From: JBDROU01 sp043809745 [NCBI: bacterium] | GTDB lineage: Bacteria; Elusimicrobiota; JBDRMW01 | Reading direction: 5' to 3' | Assembly (NCBI GenBank): GCA_043809745.1 | Contig: JBDROU010000033.1 | Coordinates: forward strand, 1-64,000 | Length of the DNA: 64,000 nt | Part shown: one piece after another, positions 26,011-39,000 of the stretch | Numbering within the stretch: the first letter of the stretch is position 1 | Layout of the letters: each line of letters opens with the position of its first letter | Position numbers and translations under genes: made by a program | The notes under the pieces: generated by a model | What the model was told of the DNA's origin: nothing | The model's database searches: none | Seen by the model: only the letters and a program-made list of their open reading frames with translations

Positions 26011-27045
26011 ATGAAAAAGCAATGTTCGCCCTTACTTGTATTGATGATAATGTTAACAGCGAATTGTTTTATTTATGCTGCCGGGCCGGGAACAAGTGCT
26101 GCTAACTTTCTTAAACTTGGCATTGGCGCGAGGGCTATCGGTATGGGGGAGAGTTTTACGGCCGTTGCTGACGATGTGAATGCGCTCTACTGGAATCCTG
26201 CCGGATTGGGTTTCTTAAAATCAAAAGAAATAACGGCATCCCATAACGTTTGGTTTCAAGATATTAAATATGATTTTATCGGATTTGCAATTCCGGTATC
26301 CGGGAAATCAAGCGGCGGTGATATATTTGTTGATGGAAAGAGAGTTCCCGCGGTTCAGGGTATCCCCGGTGTTATAGGAATAAGCGCGACCTACCTTTAC
26401 ATGGAAGGGATAGAAAGAAGAAGCGGCAATACCGCAGACCCGGACGGTTATTTTGGCGCCAGCGATATGTCACTAAGCCTTTCTTACGCTCAGCAGGTCC
26501 TTAAATTTAGCAATGATTCGATGGTAACTTCAGGAATAAATCTTAAGGTCATAAGCCAGCAGATAGATGATAAAAAGGCCAGGGCTTATGCTGTTGATCT
26601 GGGAGTAATCTCACGTTTGAATCAATGGTCATTCGGCTTTGTTGTGCAAAATATCGGCAGTCAGATTAAATTTATAGAGAAATCTTATCCGCTTCCTCTC
26701 ACTTACAAATTTGGGGCTGCATATTATTTGCTGAACCGCTCTTTAAGTATTTCTTTAGACTTAAATAAGCCTATAGATAATAAGATTAATTTTAATCTCG
26801 GCAGCGAATACTGGGTTGGCGGGATGTTTGCTTTGAGGGCAGGCTATTTACGAAAGGATTCGATGAGCAGAGAGGCTCTTGTAGGCAAGGGCTTAGGCTC
26901 TATGAATGACGGTGGATTGGCCAGTCTTACCGGTATGATGGCAGGCGCAGGATTCAGAATTTTTAATTACGGGGTTGATTATGCGTTCGTTCCTTATGGA
27001 GATCTGGGGGCTACCCATAGGTTTACGATGAACATGAAATTTTAA
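26011..27045 (+). CDS. PorV/PorQ-family (UPF0164) outer-membrane protein
   Basis: The 344-residue product has a signal peptide (cleavage near YAAGPG, about residue 24) followed at once by the family hallmark AANFLKLGIGARAIGMG and AVADDVNALYWNPAGL. The body alternates like a FadL-type barrel and ends in HRFTMNMKF, with an aromatic last residue for BAM recognition. PorV is the type IX secretion protein that receives CTD-bearing cargo in Bacteroidota; related proteins are found in other phyla. It lies 19 bases before a gene for a giant protein with such a C-terminal domain, so it is probably its export or anchoring partner. It has the Crp-type site at its 5' side. Confidence 0.85.
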   Translation: MKKQCSPLLVLMIMLTANCFIYAAGPGTSAANFLKLGIGARAIGMGESFTAVADDVNALYWNPAGLGFLKSKEITASHNVWFQDIKYDFIGFAIPVSGKSSGGDIFVDGKRVPAVQGIPGVIGISATYLYMEGIERRSGNTADPDGYFGASDMSLSLSYAQQVLKFSNDSMVTSGINLKVISQQIDDKKARAYAVDLGVISRLNQWSFGFVVQNIGSQIKFIEKSYPLPLTYKFGAAYYLLNRSLSISLDLNKPIDNKINFNLGSEYWVGGMFALRAGYLRKDSMSREALVGKGLGSMNDGGLASLTGMMAGAGFRIFNYGVDYAFVPYGDLGATHRFTMNMKF

Positions 27046-27064
27046 TATGAAAAGGTAGCTTTTA

Positions 27065-30000
27065 ATGAGAGATACTAATAAGATAATAATAAGCAAGCTG
27101 GGTAAAGTAATATTAATTGCTTTATTTATCTGTATTACTTCCTTTAAAGCCGCGTTTGCTGGTTCTACCCCTCCGGCAGGTGTTACTACGTTAAGCGGTC
27201 TGGTTTCCATACAAAAAGGTGTTATACAACTTACCTGGCTTTCTCCCGGTGATGACGGAACTGTGGGGGATCTGACAACCGGGTCAGAATTCAGAATCCA
27301 ATATTCTTCATATTCGGTTGCCTGGAGCAAAGATAATGCTCAGATAATTATTTCTACAACTGGAGTAACCCCGCTTACCCAGCAGAATAAAACAATTACA
27401 AGTCTTCTAACATATACCACATATACATTTAAAATATGGACCAAGGACGATAACGAAAATTGGTCAACGATCTCAAATGAGGCAATCGTGCAGACCTGGG
27501 GGTTTGATGATGAGGAGGTATATGTTGGGGGATTTGCCAACAGCGGGTTGGTGTTTGGAGATGTGGCCTGGGGAGATTATGATAATGATGGCGATATGGA
27601 TGTGCTGGCAAACGGCAGGGATTCTTCTATGAATTCCCAGCTGCGTGTTTATTACAATACAGGCGCTGGTCTTATGAATTCAACCCCGATAGAAGTTGGA
27701 GGCGGTTCCGATACTGGGTTGGAGTATGGAGGAGTTGCCTGGGGTGATTTTGATAATGATGGTGATCTGGATATACTTACGAGCGGTACGGATAATTCGA
27801 TGCAAGAACAGCTTAGAGTATACAAAAACACGGGTGGAAGTTTTGATTCAAACCAAATAGAGGTCGGGGGCAGTTCTAATACCGGTTTATGGAAAGGCGA
27901 GGTAGCTTGGGGCGATTATGACAATGATGGAGATCTGGATGTGCTTGCCAGCGGACAGGACAGCACTACCGGACAGCAGCTTCGCATTTATAAGAATGAA
28001 GGAGATGGTTACATAAATATATCTCCAGTTGAAGTAGGTGGAGGTTCTAGTACCGGCTTAATGTACGGTGGTGTGGCTTGGGGGGACTATGATGATGACG
28101 GTGATTTGGATGTATTGGCTAGCGGAAGTGATTCAATCATGGATTTTCAATTACGCATATATGAAAATACAGGAGAAGGTATTATAAATAGTAATCAAAT
28201 AGAAGTAGGCGGTAGCTCGGATAGCGGGTTATACTACGGTGATGTTGCCTGGGGAGATTATGATAATGACGGTGATCTGGATTTAGTTTCAAGTGGGTAC
28301 GATAGCAGCAGCAACAGACAGCTCAGGGTTTATCAGAATGATGGAGGGACAATTAATACATCGCAAATAGAAGTTGACGGATTTAATGATGGTTTATTTA
28401 ACGGTGGTGTGGCCTGGGGTGATTTTAACAATGATGGGACATTGGATTTATTGGCTTCCGGTGTGGGCATTACATCGGAAGAACAATTAAGGGTCTATGA
28501 GAATTCCGGAGGTGGGAGTTTTTACACAAATACGATAGTTGTTGAGGAAGTTGGAAATGATATGTTGGTACAGGGAAAGGTTGAATGGTGCGATTATGAT
28601 ATTGACGGGGATATAGATATACTGGTAAGCGGTTGGGATGGAGTCGGTCAAGAAGAGCTTAAGATATACAAAAATACTCTGGTTGAGTTTGTCGGCAGCG
28701 GGGCAGCAAATACGGCGCCAAATCAACCTGCAGGATTTTCGGTTGAAGAAATAAGTGACAAGATAGTCTTCAAATGGTCGCCGGCATCGGATACGGGTAC
28801 CGGGGCTACACCTGCAGCCGGATTATATTATAATTTGGCTGTGTCAACAGAAAACAGCATAGGCAATGATCCGGCAACCTCTGTTTACGGAAGCCCTCTT
28901 TTAGGCAATTTTGTTAGACCTCCGAAGATATATGATAGCAACACAAGGTATGGTATCGCTCTTGACTTGCCGGTAGGTGTTACCTATTATTGGGCAGTTG
29001 CTGCAATTGACGTCGGACTTTCAAGTAGTTCATATTCAGCTATTCAATCTACTTATATACCTCCTAATATTCCGCCATGCGCGATAAGCGATTTAACCGC
29101 GGTTATAGGGGTTGATGAAGGAGAGATAACATTGGAATGGACAGCTCCCGGTAATGACGATCAAGTGGGAGTCGCTGATCACTACATTGTTAAATGGGAT
29201 ACAAATCAGATAACTACAGCAGATTTTGACAGCGCAACAACATATATACAGAGTTGGACACCGATTACCGGTGGAAGTGATGAGATGCATAATGTAATCG
29301 GATTTATTCCGGGTACGACTTATTATTTTGCGATAAAGGCTGTTGATGATGAAGCTGTTTCCGGTTATTGGTCAACAATTGGGGCAAATACTCAGAATTA
29401 CGCAGCAGCAAAAATATCCTATAAAAGGTACTGGGTGGCAGCTTCAGCAGGGTTATGGACTGATACGAGTAATTGGTCAACTACTTCCGGTGGCGGGGGC
29501 GGAGCATCTATACCTGATCCAACGCAGGTAGCTGTATTTGACGGCGGCAGCAGCTCCAACTGCAGTATTGACACTGAAGCTGTAGTTGATTCTATCGTTC
29601 TGTGCTCTACTTACACCGCAACAGTTACAGTTTCTTCTCCCACATTTAAAGCAATAAGTCTAACAAAAATTGAAGGGGGAACGTTCAGCACTAATATGAG
29701 CAGTATAACAGCCGGTTCTTATTCTCAATCGGGAGGGATGTATAATGCGGGTGTATCTACAATTACGTGTGACGGCAGTTACTTTGAAATAACAGGAGGT
29801 ACGTATAACTACGGCAATTCAACGCTGGTAATGGATATAAGCAACAATAATATGAATTTATTTATCGATGGATATGCTTTAAATAAGGTTATTGTCAAGC
29901 AAAGCGGAACTTTCAGCAGAAACCTTATTATAGGTTCGGGAACGATAACCATAAACGGCAGTTTACAGATTGATGCCGCCAATTCAGGCGATGTCATCAT

Positions 30001-33000
30001 AAATGCTTTTATATATGATCCGGATGTTAATCTTAATAACAACCTGGATTGTTTAGGGGAAGGGTCCGGTTATGAGAGGCTTTATATGGGTGATGGCACC
30101 TGGACAGTTGAAGGCAATATCAATCTTTCGAGTGCAACTGTTAATTCTGATTTTTCAACATTAGTAATGAACAAGATGGGTACAGGAATAATTGTAGGAT
30201 CGGGTTATCTTAATAATGTAACAATATCAACTTCAGCGATAGGGATAAATAGTGATGTTGAAATAAAAGGAACATTGACGGTTGCTTCAGGTAAAAATTT
30301 ACAAATTGCCAAAGACTGTGAATTAATGATGAAACCCTCATCTGATATAGATATAAACGGCAGTATTGAAGGGCCCGGGATACTTATATTGCAGGATTAC
30401 GATGAAGCCAAACTTGGGATAACAGGCACGATTAGAGCAGAAACTGCATATCAGACCTATCTTAATAATGTTACTATCCCCCCAAGAGAGTTTTTAGGCG
30501 GACTGACAATTATTAATGAAGGTGTCTCGAATAGAACCGCTATATTAGGAACAGGGACCTCTCAGGTAATAAAATCAAGCGCGAATATTGCTGTATATTG
30601 TGGAGGTATGGGCGATATAACGTTAGATGCAGCCACACTTAATCCGGATATTAATATATCAAATGGTTCTTTATTGACAGCTAGTCAAGGTTTTGGTCAC
30701 GTAAATGTTAACATGGGATCGGGTGATTGGATTACATCCGGCGGTATTATGGTAAGCTCGACTACTTTAAATGCAGGCAATTCAACGGTTATAGTAAAAA
30801 GTAACGCGGGTTTTAATCCTTTAAGTACAGGTATAAACAATGATGTTCATGCGGTTGCAGAATTTAAGGGCGGTTTGGTGGCGGGAGGTATATTCACTCA
30901 AGCCGGAGGAAGCTCAAGGGAGAAGATCACTTTCTGGGATGGTGACAGCTGGGAAGCTATGTCCACTGGAATGAACGGGGATGTTCATGCCTTGATCGTT
31001 TATAACGGTATGCTTATAGCGGGCGGTAATTTTACAACCGCCGGTGGTATTACTGTTAACAGGATAGCTATGTGGGATGGCAGCAGCTGGTATGCTTTGG
31101 GTTCAGGTATAGGAAACGGAGAGGTCTTTGCGCTATCAATATATAAAGGAAAGCTGGCAGTAGGAGGGAGCTTCACCCTGGCAGGCGGGAAGTCTGCTTC
31201 AAGAATAGCGTTGTGGAACGGGTTTGAGTGGGAAGCGTTTAGTTCAGGTATGAATGATACGATATATGCTCTTAAAGAGTACAAAGATAGACTGTACGCT
31301 GGAGGGGCGTTTGTTTCTCCGCAAAGTAGAGTTGCTTATTGGGACGGTACGAGCTGGTTGCCTTTGTCCGGCGGGTTAAATAATACAGTTTATGCTATGG
31401 AAGAGCATGAAGATGAACTATTTGTGGGAGGAGCATTTACTAACCAAGGCAACAATATTGCGCGTTGGAATGGGTCATTCTGGAGTTCATGCGGAGCTGG
31501 AGTGAATAATACGGTTAGGTCAATTTCAGTATGGAATTATGATTTGATGGTTGGCGGTGATTTTACAATGGTGGATGGAAGAGTATCAAAAAGAATAGCA
31601 GGATATTATGGTGCCGGCGGTTGGGATACTTTTTATTATGGGGCAGATAATACTGTAAACGCGCTGGCTTCTTTTCAAAATTCGCTGGTATTGGGAGGCA
31701 AATTTAATTTGGTTGATGATGTCCCCAATACTATTCGCATAGCCAAATACCAGAATAATGCAGAAATATCCTTATCCAGTGAAACTCTTAATATTGTTGA
31801 TATTCAAGACACATCAGAAGATGGGGTAATTTTTGAAGATGTGGTTATATCTACTTTAATAGCAACTCAGCCTAATACCAAACTGTATTTTAAGCATTAT
31901 TCAACATCTGCATTTACGAATGTTAATATAAATGGCCAATCAAATGATACAAGAATAATGTTGAGAAGTACGATTAATACCACATCTTATTACTGGGATG
32001 TTGCCGGGACTCAAAATATATCTTATGCAGATATCCGAGATTGCAACGCATCATTGGGAAGTACAATAGATGCGGATGATGGAACGAATGTAAACTCCGG
32101 GAACAATGTGAACTGGGATTTTACAGCTTCGGGGACGCCTGCTGATGTTACAGACCTTACAGCATTAACTTCTGTTGATGAAGGCGAGATTGATCTGCAT
32201 TGGAGTTCACCTGGAAATGATGGGACTATTGGTCTGCTTACCGGTGAATACAGGATTCAGTATTCAACAGATACCGGGGTTGTATGGTCTACGACAACGG
32301 CGCAGGTTACTATTTCCACCTCTAATGTTATACCTCTAAGCCAGCAAAACTATGCGATTAGCGGTTTGGATTTTGGAGCTACATATTATTTCCGCTTGTG
32401 GACGCAGAACGAGCTTTCTACCTGGAGTTTTGTCAGCAATGGAGCCACCAACTGGGCGCAGGTTAATCAGCCTTATTCAAAATACTGGGCAGCTACAACT
32501 GATGATCAATGGGCTAACGGATATAACTGGTCAAGAACCCCTGGCGGGACCCGCGGCGCCGGAGCTCCGGATTTTAATGACACAGCAGTTTTTGGCAACG
32601 GCGGATCTACATATACCTGCTGGGTATCAACAAATCCAGTGGTTAAAGCAATTAGTATTGAGGCGGGATATATAGGTCCGGTGCAGTTAAATGCTCCATG
32701 CACTAGTTTTACAGTAACAGAAACATTTGATATATATTCATCCACTTTTAACGGATACCCCGGAGCAGTTATAGAAATCAGCACTTTCACTATGAGCGGC
32801 GGTCAGTTTAATGCCGGATCTTCCACAGTATCTGTAAGCAATGATTTTACGGTTTCCGGAGGGAGCTGCGTTTTAAATATGGCTGATTTCAAGCTGGTTG
32901 GCAGTAATAATCAGGATGTTGCTTTATCCACTAATATTGCCATAGCCAGATTTATAGTTGATAAACCCGCTGGGACAGCTTATATGAAAAGCGGCATGAC

Positions 33001-36000
33001 CGTAAAAAATCATTTTGAAATTATAGATGGTACACTGGATTGCGATGGAGGAATCGTTCGTGATTTCTATATTGAAGCCAGCTCTTTTACTATTAATGGA
33101 GGGGCTTCCTTCAATCCCGGTTTGTCGGAGTTTATATTTACTGATAGCGGTGTTTCGACAGTTCAGGAAATAAATATGCCGGGACAAGCTTTTAATGATT
33201 TGAGAATGGATAGAACATTCCAAACATTTCAAATCAAGGCTTTGTCGGACATAAATGTTGCGAATGATTTCAAGGTAGGAAAAGGTATTTTCGAAATTGT
33301 TGATTCTACTGTTAATGTAGATAATAGTTTTACTTATACTGAACCTTCCACCGGGACTGTAAAGGTTGGGAATAACGGATATCTGCATATAATTAACGGA
33401 GCGGTTCAGGGTAATGGAATTTTAAGATTAATGGATGGAGGTGTTATACAAGTTGACAATCAGCTGGACATAAATAATGATGGTAAATTGCAATCTGCTT
33501 ACTCGGTGTTTCCCGATAAAGCAAACTTTTTACGCGGTAATGGAAGTTATTTCGTTTTTGATTTGGAAGGTGAGATAAATATATCTCAGGAGCTTATAGT
33601 ATTAAATAGTGAAGGAATAGTCTGCCATAACAGCCCGAACTTAAGCGGATTTAACAATATAACATTTACCGATGTTACTCCCGGGAATGCGGCGATCATT
33701 ATACAGGATGTTACCGGTGATGTTTATATAACTTCCTGTACATTCAACTCAAATGTCAGTACAAACGTATATTGTCAAAATGATATCTCACCCAGTACTG
33801 TAACAGTTAAATATGCATTTGGCAGTAAAGCAGGTCAGGATTATGAAAATGATTTTTTTGCTCGCATAGAATGGTTTGATGATTTTCTTCCAGGCGAAAT
33901 TACGGATTTTATTGCAGTGACCGGATCAGCGGACGGCGAGATAGATTTGAGCTGGATAGCTCCGGGTGATGATGATTCTAAAGGTATAGTTAAATATTAT
34001 GATATCAGATATTCTACATATGCAGTATCAAATCCTACAGATACCTGGGACAGTCTATATGTAGGGGACCCGGCACCGCCTGCTCCTGTAGAACCCGGGG
34101 ATCCTCAAGTCCATACTTTGGGAGACTTAACAATTGCTCCTACCTTATATATATATATAAAAGCGTTTGATGAACTGGGTAATTATTCATGGGAAGAATC
34201 ATCCGGTACAATGCCTGGAGATTATACGGAACCTGACAGCGGTGTTTCGCTGCCAATTAATAATCAATGGTTTAATGAGCTGATCACAATTTCCGGTACC
34301 GCATCTGACAATATTTCTCAAAATATCGAAGCTGTTAAAATTGCCGTTAAACGCAAATCGGATAATTTTTATTTTAACGGGAGCGGTTTTACGTCCACTT
34401 ATACTACCATGAGTGTTACAATTGATAATGTAGACGGATACAATATCGAATGGCATTATGAAGATGTAGATTTAGATTATTATATAGAAGGAGGCGGAGT
34501 ATATGAAATCTATACGTACGGAGAAGATCTGCAGGGCAACTATGAAACGGTGAATGCTACAACTACATTTAAGATAGACAGATCTACCCCAACCAGCGGT
34601 ATCGCAGATCCCAACCAGTTGTTTTTAAACAGCCTTCCGATAGTATCAGGAACAGTTATTGAAACTCCGGAAAATAGTATATATTCAATAACCGCGGATA
34701 TTGATATTGCCATTCAAGAAAATCCCCATATTTCGGGCGATTATTGGACCGGATTGGCGTTTGACTCTGCCACAATACACTGGTTAACGGATGTCTCTAC
34801 TTCAACAACAGCCACGCTTACATATTGGAATTATCCATCTCCGACCTGGGCGGATGGCACCAAATACAGGGTATACACAAAAGCCGTCGATACAGCTGGT
34901 AATTACGAGTTAGGAAATACAAGTTTTACTTTTACATATGACGTTTCCACTCCGGTAGCCCGAATTGAAAATCCTTCCGGAAGTTTCAGAATGAAAGATA
35001 CAGGTATAGTAACTATTCAGGGGACTGCCGATGATCCTAATAACGGTGAAGTCAGTCAGGTGCAGTACAGAATTAAGCAGCAAGGAGGCAACTACTGGGA
35101 TGGTGCAAGCGGATTTAATGAGGCTGATGGAAATGCAGCCTGGATTGTTTCTGATACTTCAGATGGTTGGGCTAACTGGAACAGCACATTTACGGTAAGC
35201 GCATCTAATGGCTACATCAATGAAGTGAATTACGATATTGAGATACGTGTTGTTGATAGTGCGGGTAATTACGGTGTAGATTACGACACGGTTACACTGA
35301 CAGCCGATTTCAGCATGCCGCAGGCAAACATTACCGATCCGGTGAATTCCTATATTAACTCGATTTCTGCAATTAATGGTACCAGCAGCGATCCTTTTAC
35401 AGGTTCAATCGATAAAGTTAGGATTACTGTCAAACAGTTAAGCGATGGATTATTCTGGACCGGCGCTAATTTTACAACGCCGACTACATTTTACATAACC
35501 GCTTCAGGCACCGAAAATTGGAGTTATGATGTTATAAAATCAACACACCTTACGCATGGAACATCCTATTATATTGTGGCGGCATCATCAGATACAGCGG
35601 GGAATATAGAAATGACTCCGGATCAAATTACATTTACATATGACATCGGTTTGCCTACTTCCACAATTGAAAGCCCTGTGCACGATTCGGTCCTGAATGA
35701 ACTGGTGACTATATCCGGTACGGCTGTTGATGAGTTTGGTATTGGTGTCGTAAAGGTAAGAATTAAAAGAGACGACAATAAATATTGGGACGGAGCTGCT
35801 TGGGTAGCAACTGAGACTTATTTAACCGCATCGGATACCGACTACTGGTATTATGACACGGATACCGTAAGCTGGACCAGCGGATCAACTTATGATATAA
35901 ATTGCCGCGCGACAGATCTTGCTACAAATCTTGAAATTATTAGTTCTACAACAACCTTTTTATTTGATAATGTTGCTCCTACTTCATATGTCCAGTTCCC

Positions 36001-39000
36001 TGCAAATAATGAATTTTATTCCACCGTAAAGACTCTTCCAAATGCATATGGGGCAGGAGTTGAATCTGCTTCCGAAATTGATAACATTAAATTATCATTT
36101 AGGGATGAAACATCGGGTAAATATTGGAACGGTTCGGATGCGTTTGATTCGGATGTAGAATCCTGGCATACTGTTAATGATACGGATACCTGGACGTGGG
36201 CGGTACCTGAAGCCTATTTAGTTAATGGGAGAAATTACAGGATGAGAACAATAGCAACCGACCAGGCGAATAATTCTGAAACACCTAGTGCAGGTATTAC
36301 ATTTGGTTTTGACTTAACCGAACCGGATTCAGCAATATCCAACATAACAGATGGGGTAACAATAGATCCAACAGGTGCGATAATGGGAACCGCGTCAGAT
36401 TCATTTGCCGGTGCGGGTGAGATTGAATATTATTTAAGACTGGATTCTGGAACTTTCAGTCCTATCCCGGATGGTGATGATCTGTACTGGAATGGTTCTG
36501 ACTGGCAGGCTTCAGGTATCTGGATTAGTTCGGATGTTCAGGGCACAGCCTCTAGTTGGTTTATAGATAAAGACAGCATTACCTGGGTAACAGGTCAAAA
36601 GTACTGGATGAGCATAAAAGCCAAGGATAACGCAGATAACTGGGAGACTGCGATAACTACAACTTCCTTTTATATGGCCAAGCCGGCGACTCATCTTAAG
36701 GTTGAGGGTATAACGTCGCCTCATACCGCAGGTACTTTAACCAGTGTAACAGTTACCGCGCTGGATGACGATAATAATACTGCTTTTACATACGCCAGTT
36801 CCGTAACATTTACGGTTTTAGGCGGGCCTGAAACAGCAGGTGTAGAATTACCATCGAATTATACTTTTGTGCCGGCTACTGATATGGGTGTTCATGTGTT
36901 CAGTAATGCTGTAAATCTAAAGAAGGCCGGATCCAGAACTGTGATAGTTACTGATATAGATAACGGGAGTATTAACGGAAGCCAGAGCAGTATTCAAGTG
37001 GATTCAGCCGCGCTAACAGGATTGCAGGCGCTTGTTCCGGGAGAGACTTCGGCCCCGGGTACAACAACAGGCAAAATAGGAACACCAGCAGTACAAACTG
37101 CCGGAGCAGGTTTTACAATGACTGTTAATGCTGTAGATAACTATTTCAATGTCGTGTCTACCGATGTTTCGGTAAGTATAGATACAGAAGATCCTTATGA
37201 TACGGAACCCGGTGATCAAGCGTTAACCGACGGGATAGGTTCTTTTACTCTTACCTTTAAGACAGCTAATACTTCGCCGGGATGGATAAGTACCGCAACT
37301 GCTTCGGGTTTGAGTGCCGGTGTAAGCGCTCCTGTCCCGGTTAATCCTGATGCCGCTTCAAAACTGCTTTTGCTGCTTCCCGGAGAAACCCATAATCCTG
37401 GTTCAGTTGGTGGAAAAACAGGTGCGCCCGATACTCAGCAGGTTGAAGTCAGTTTCGATGTAACAGTCAAAGCCTGTGACGCCAATTTTAATACAGATCC
37501 GAGTCAAACTCAGGAAGTTCATCTGGCTGATTCCGAGGGGAATACCATGCCTGCGGATGCAAATATGGTTGCCGGTATGAAAATATTTAGCGTGACCCTG
37601 ATCTCACCAACTACACACCAGATTACAGTTACTGATGTTGATGTTACAGCGCCTGCCATGACTTTATATACAACGCCGGAATTCGATGTAACTCCCGGTA
37701 TTGTGCCTAATGCTATCAGCGATTTAACAGTTCTTCAAGGATCAAATGAAGGCGAAGTAACCCTTCAGTGGGCTGCGCCGGGTGATGATGCAACTGCCGG
37801 AACCGCAACGTCCTATATAGTTAAATGGGATACTAATCAGATAACAGGCGCCGGTTTTGATAGCGCAACTACTTATAACCAATCCTGGACACCGCTTTAT
37901 GGCGGAAGCCCGGAAGGGCCTTATACAATATCAGGTTTTACAGGCGGGGTGACATACTATTTTGCTATTAAAGCGGTGGATGATTTAGGTTATATCGGTA
38001 GTTGGTCTGAATCTGTAAACACATTAAATTATAATTCAGCGCAGGTAGACTTAGTGGAACCTAGCGCTGTGAGTGATTTAACCGCTTTGACAGGAGCAAT
38101 AGAAGGTGAGATTACATTAGCATGGACCGCACCGGGTGATGATGAATCATCGGGGACAGCCACATCATATATATTAAAATGGGATACATTGCAAATAAAT
38201 ACAGCTGGATTTGACAGCGCAACGACTTATAGCCAGAGTTGGATACCGCAAGTTAATGGCAGCGCAGAAGGTCCTTATACGCTTGCTGGATTTAACGGCG
38301 GGGTAACATATTATTTTGCTATTAAAGCAGTTGATGATTTGGATAATAAAGGTAGTTGGTCCACAATTGTAGTTAATTCTCAAAATTACGCCTATGCTCA
38401 AATTGATGTTAGTGCACCTTGTTCCATAAGTGATTTAACAGCAATAGCAGGTACGAATGAAGGTGAGATTGATTTGGCCTGGACAGCTCCGGGTGATGAT
38501 GAAGGCTCAGGAACTCCTGCAAGTTATATTGTAAAATATGATACAACTCAGATTACCAATGCCAGTTTTAATGCTGCAATCGAGTATGTTCAGTTATGGG
38601 TGCCTTTAGCGGCAGGCGGATCTGAGTCCCAGACTGTTTCCGGTTTTGTTCCGGGATCAACTTATTATTTCGCAATAAAAGCGGTAGATGAAATGGGGAA
38701 TACAGGTGAATGGTCTGTTGCGGGTATTAATACATTAGCTGATGGCCCCGCAATGGATTTGAATCCCGGAGTACCGATAAGTCCAACCATAGAAACCGTC
38801 AGCTACTGTTCAATAAATCTTAACTGGACTGCTCCGAATAATTTGGATATAAACCATTACCTGGTTTACTACGACTCCGATGCTTCCGGTGTGCCATATA
38901 GCGGGACAGGAGCTGTGGATGGCATGTCTCCAATAATTGTCCCAGCACCGCCATATTTGTTGACGGGGCTCACTCAAAAAGTCACCTATTATATCGCAAT

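Noticed and set aside
37700-38760. CRISPR-like or satellite DNA repeats
   Set aside because: The repeats are coding FN3 domains of about 118 residues without spacers.
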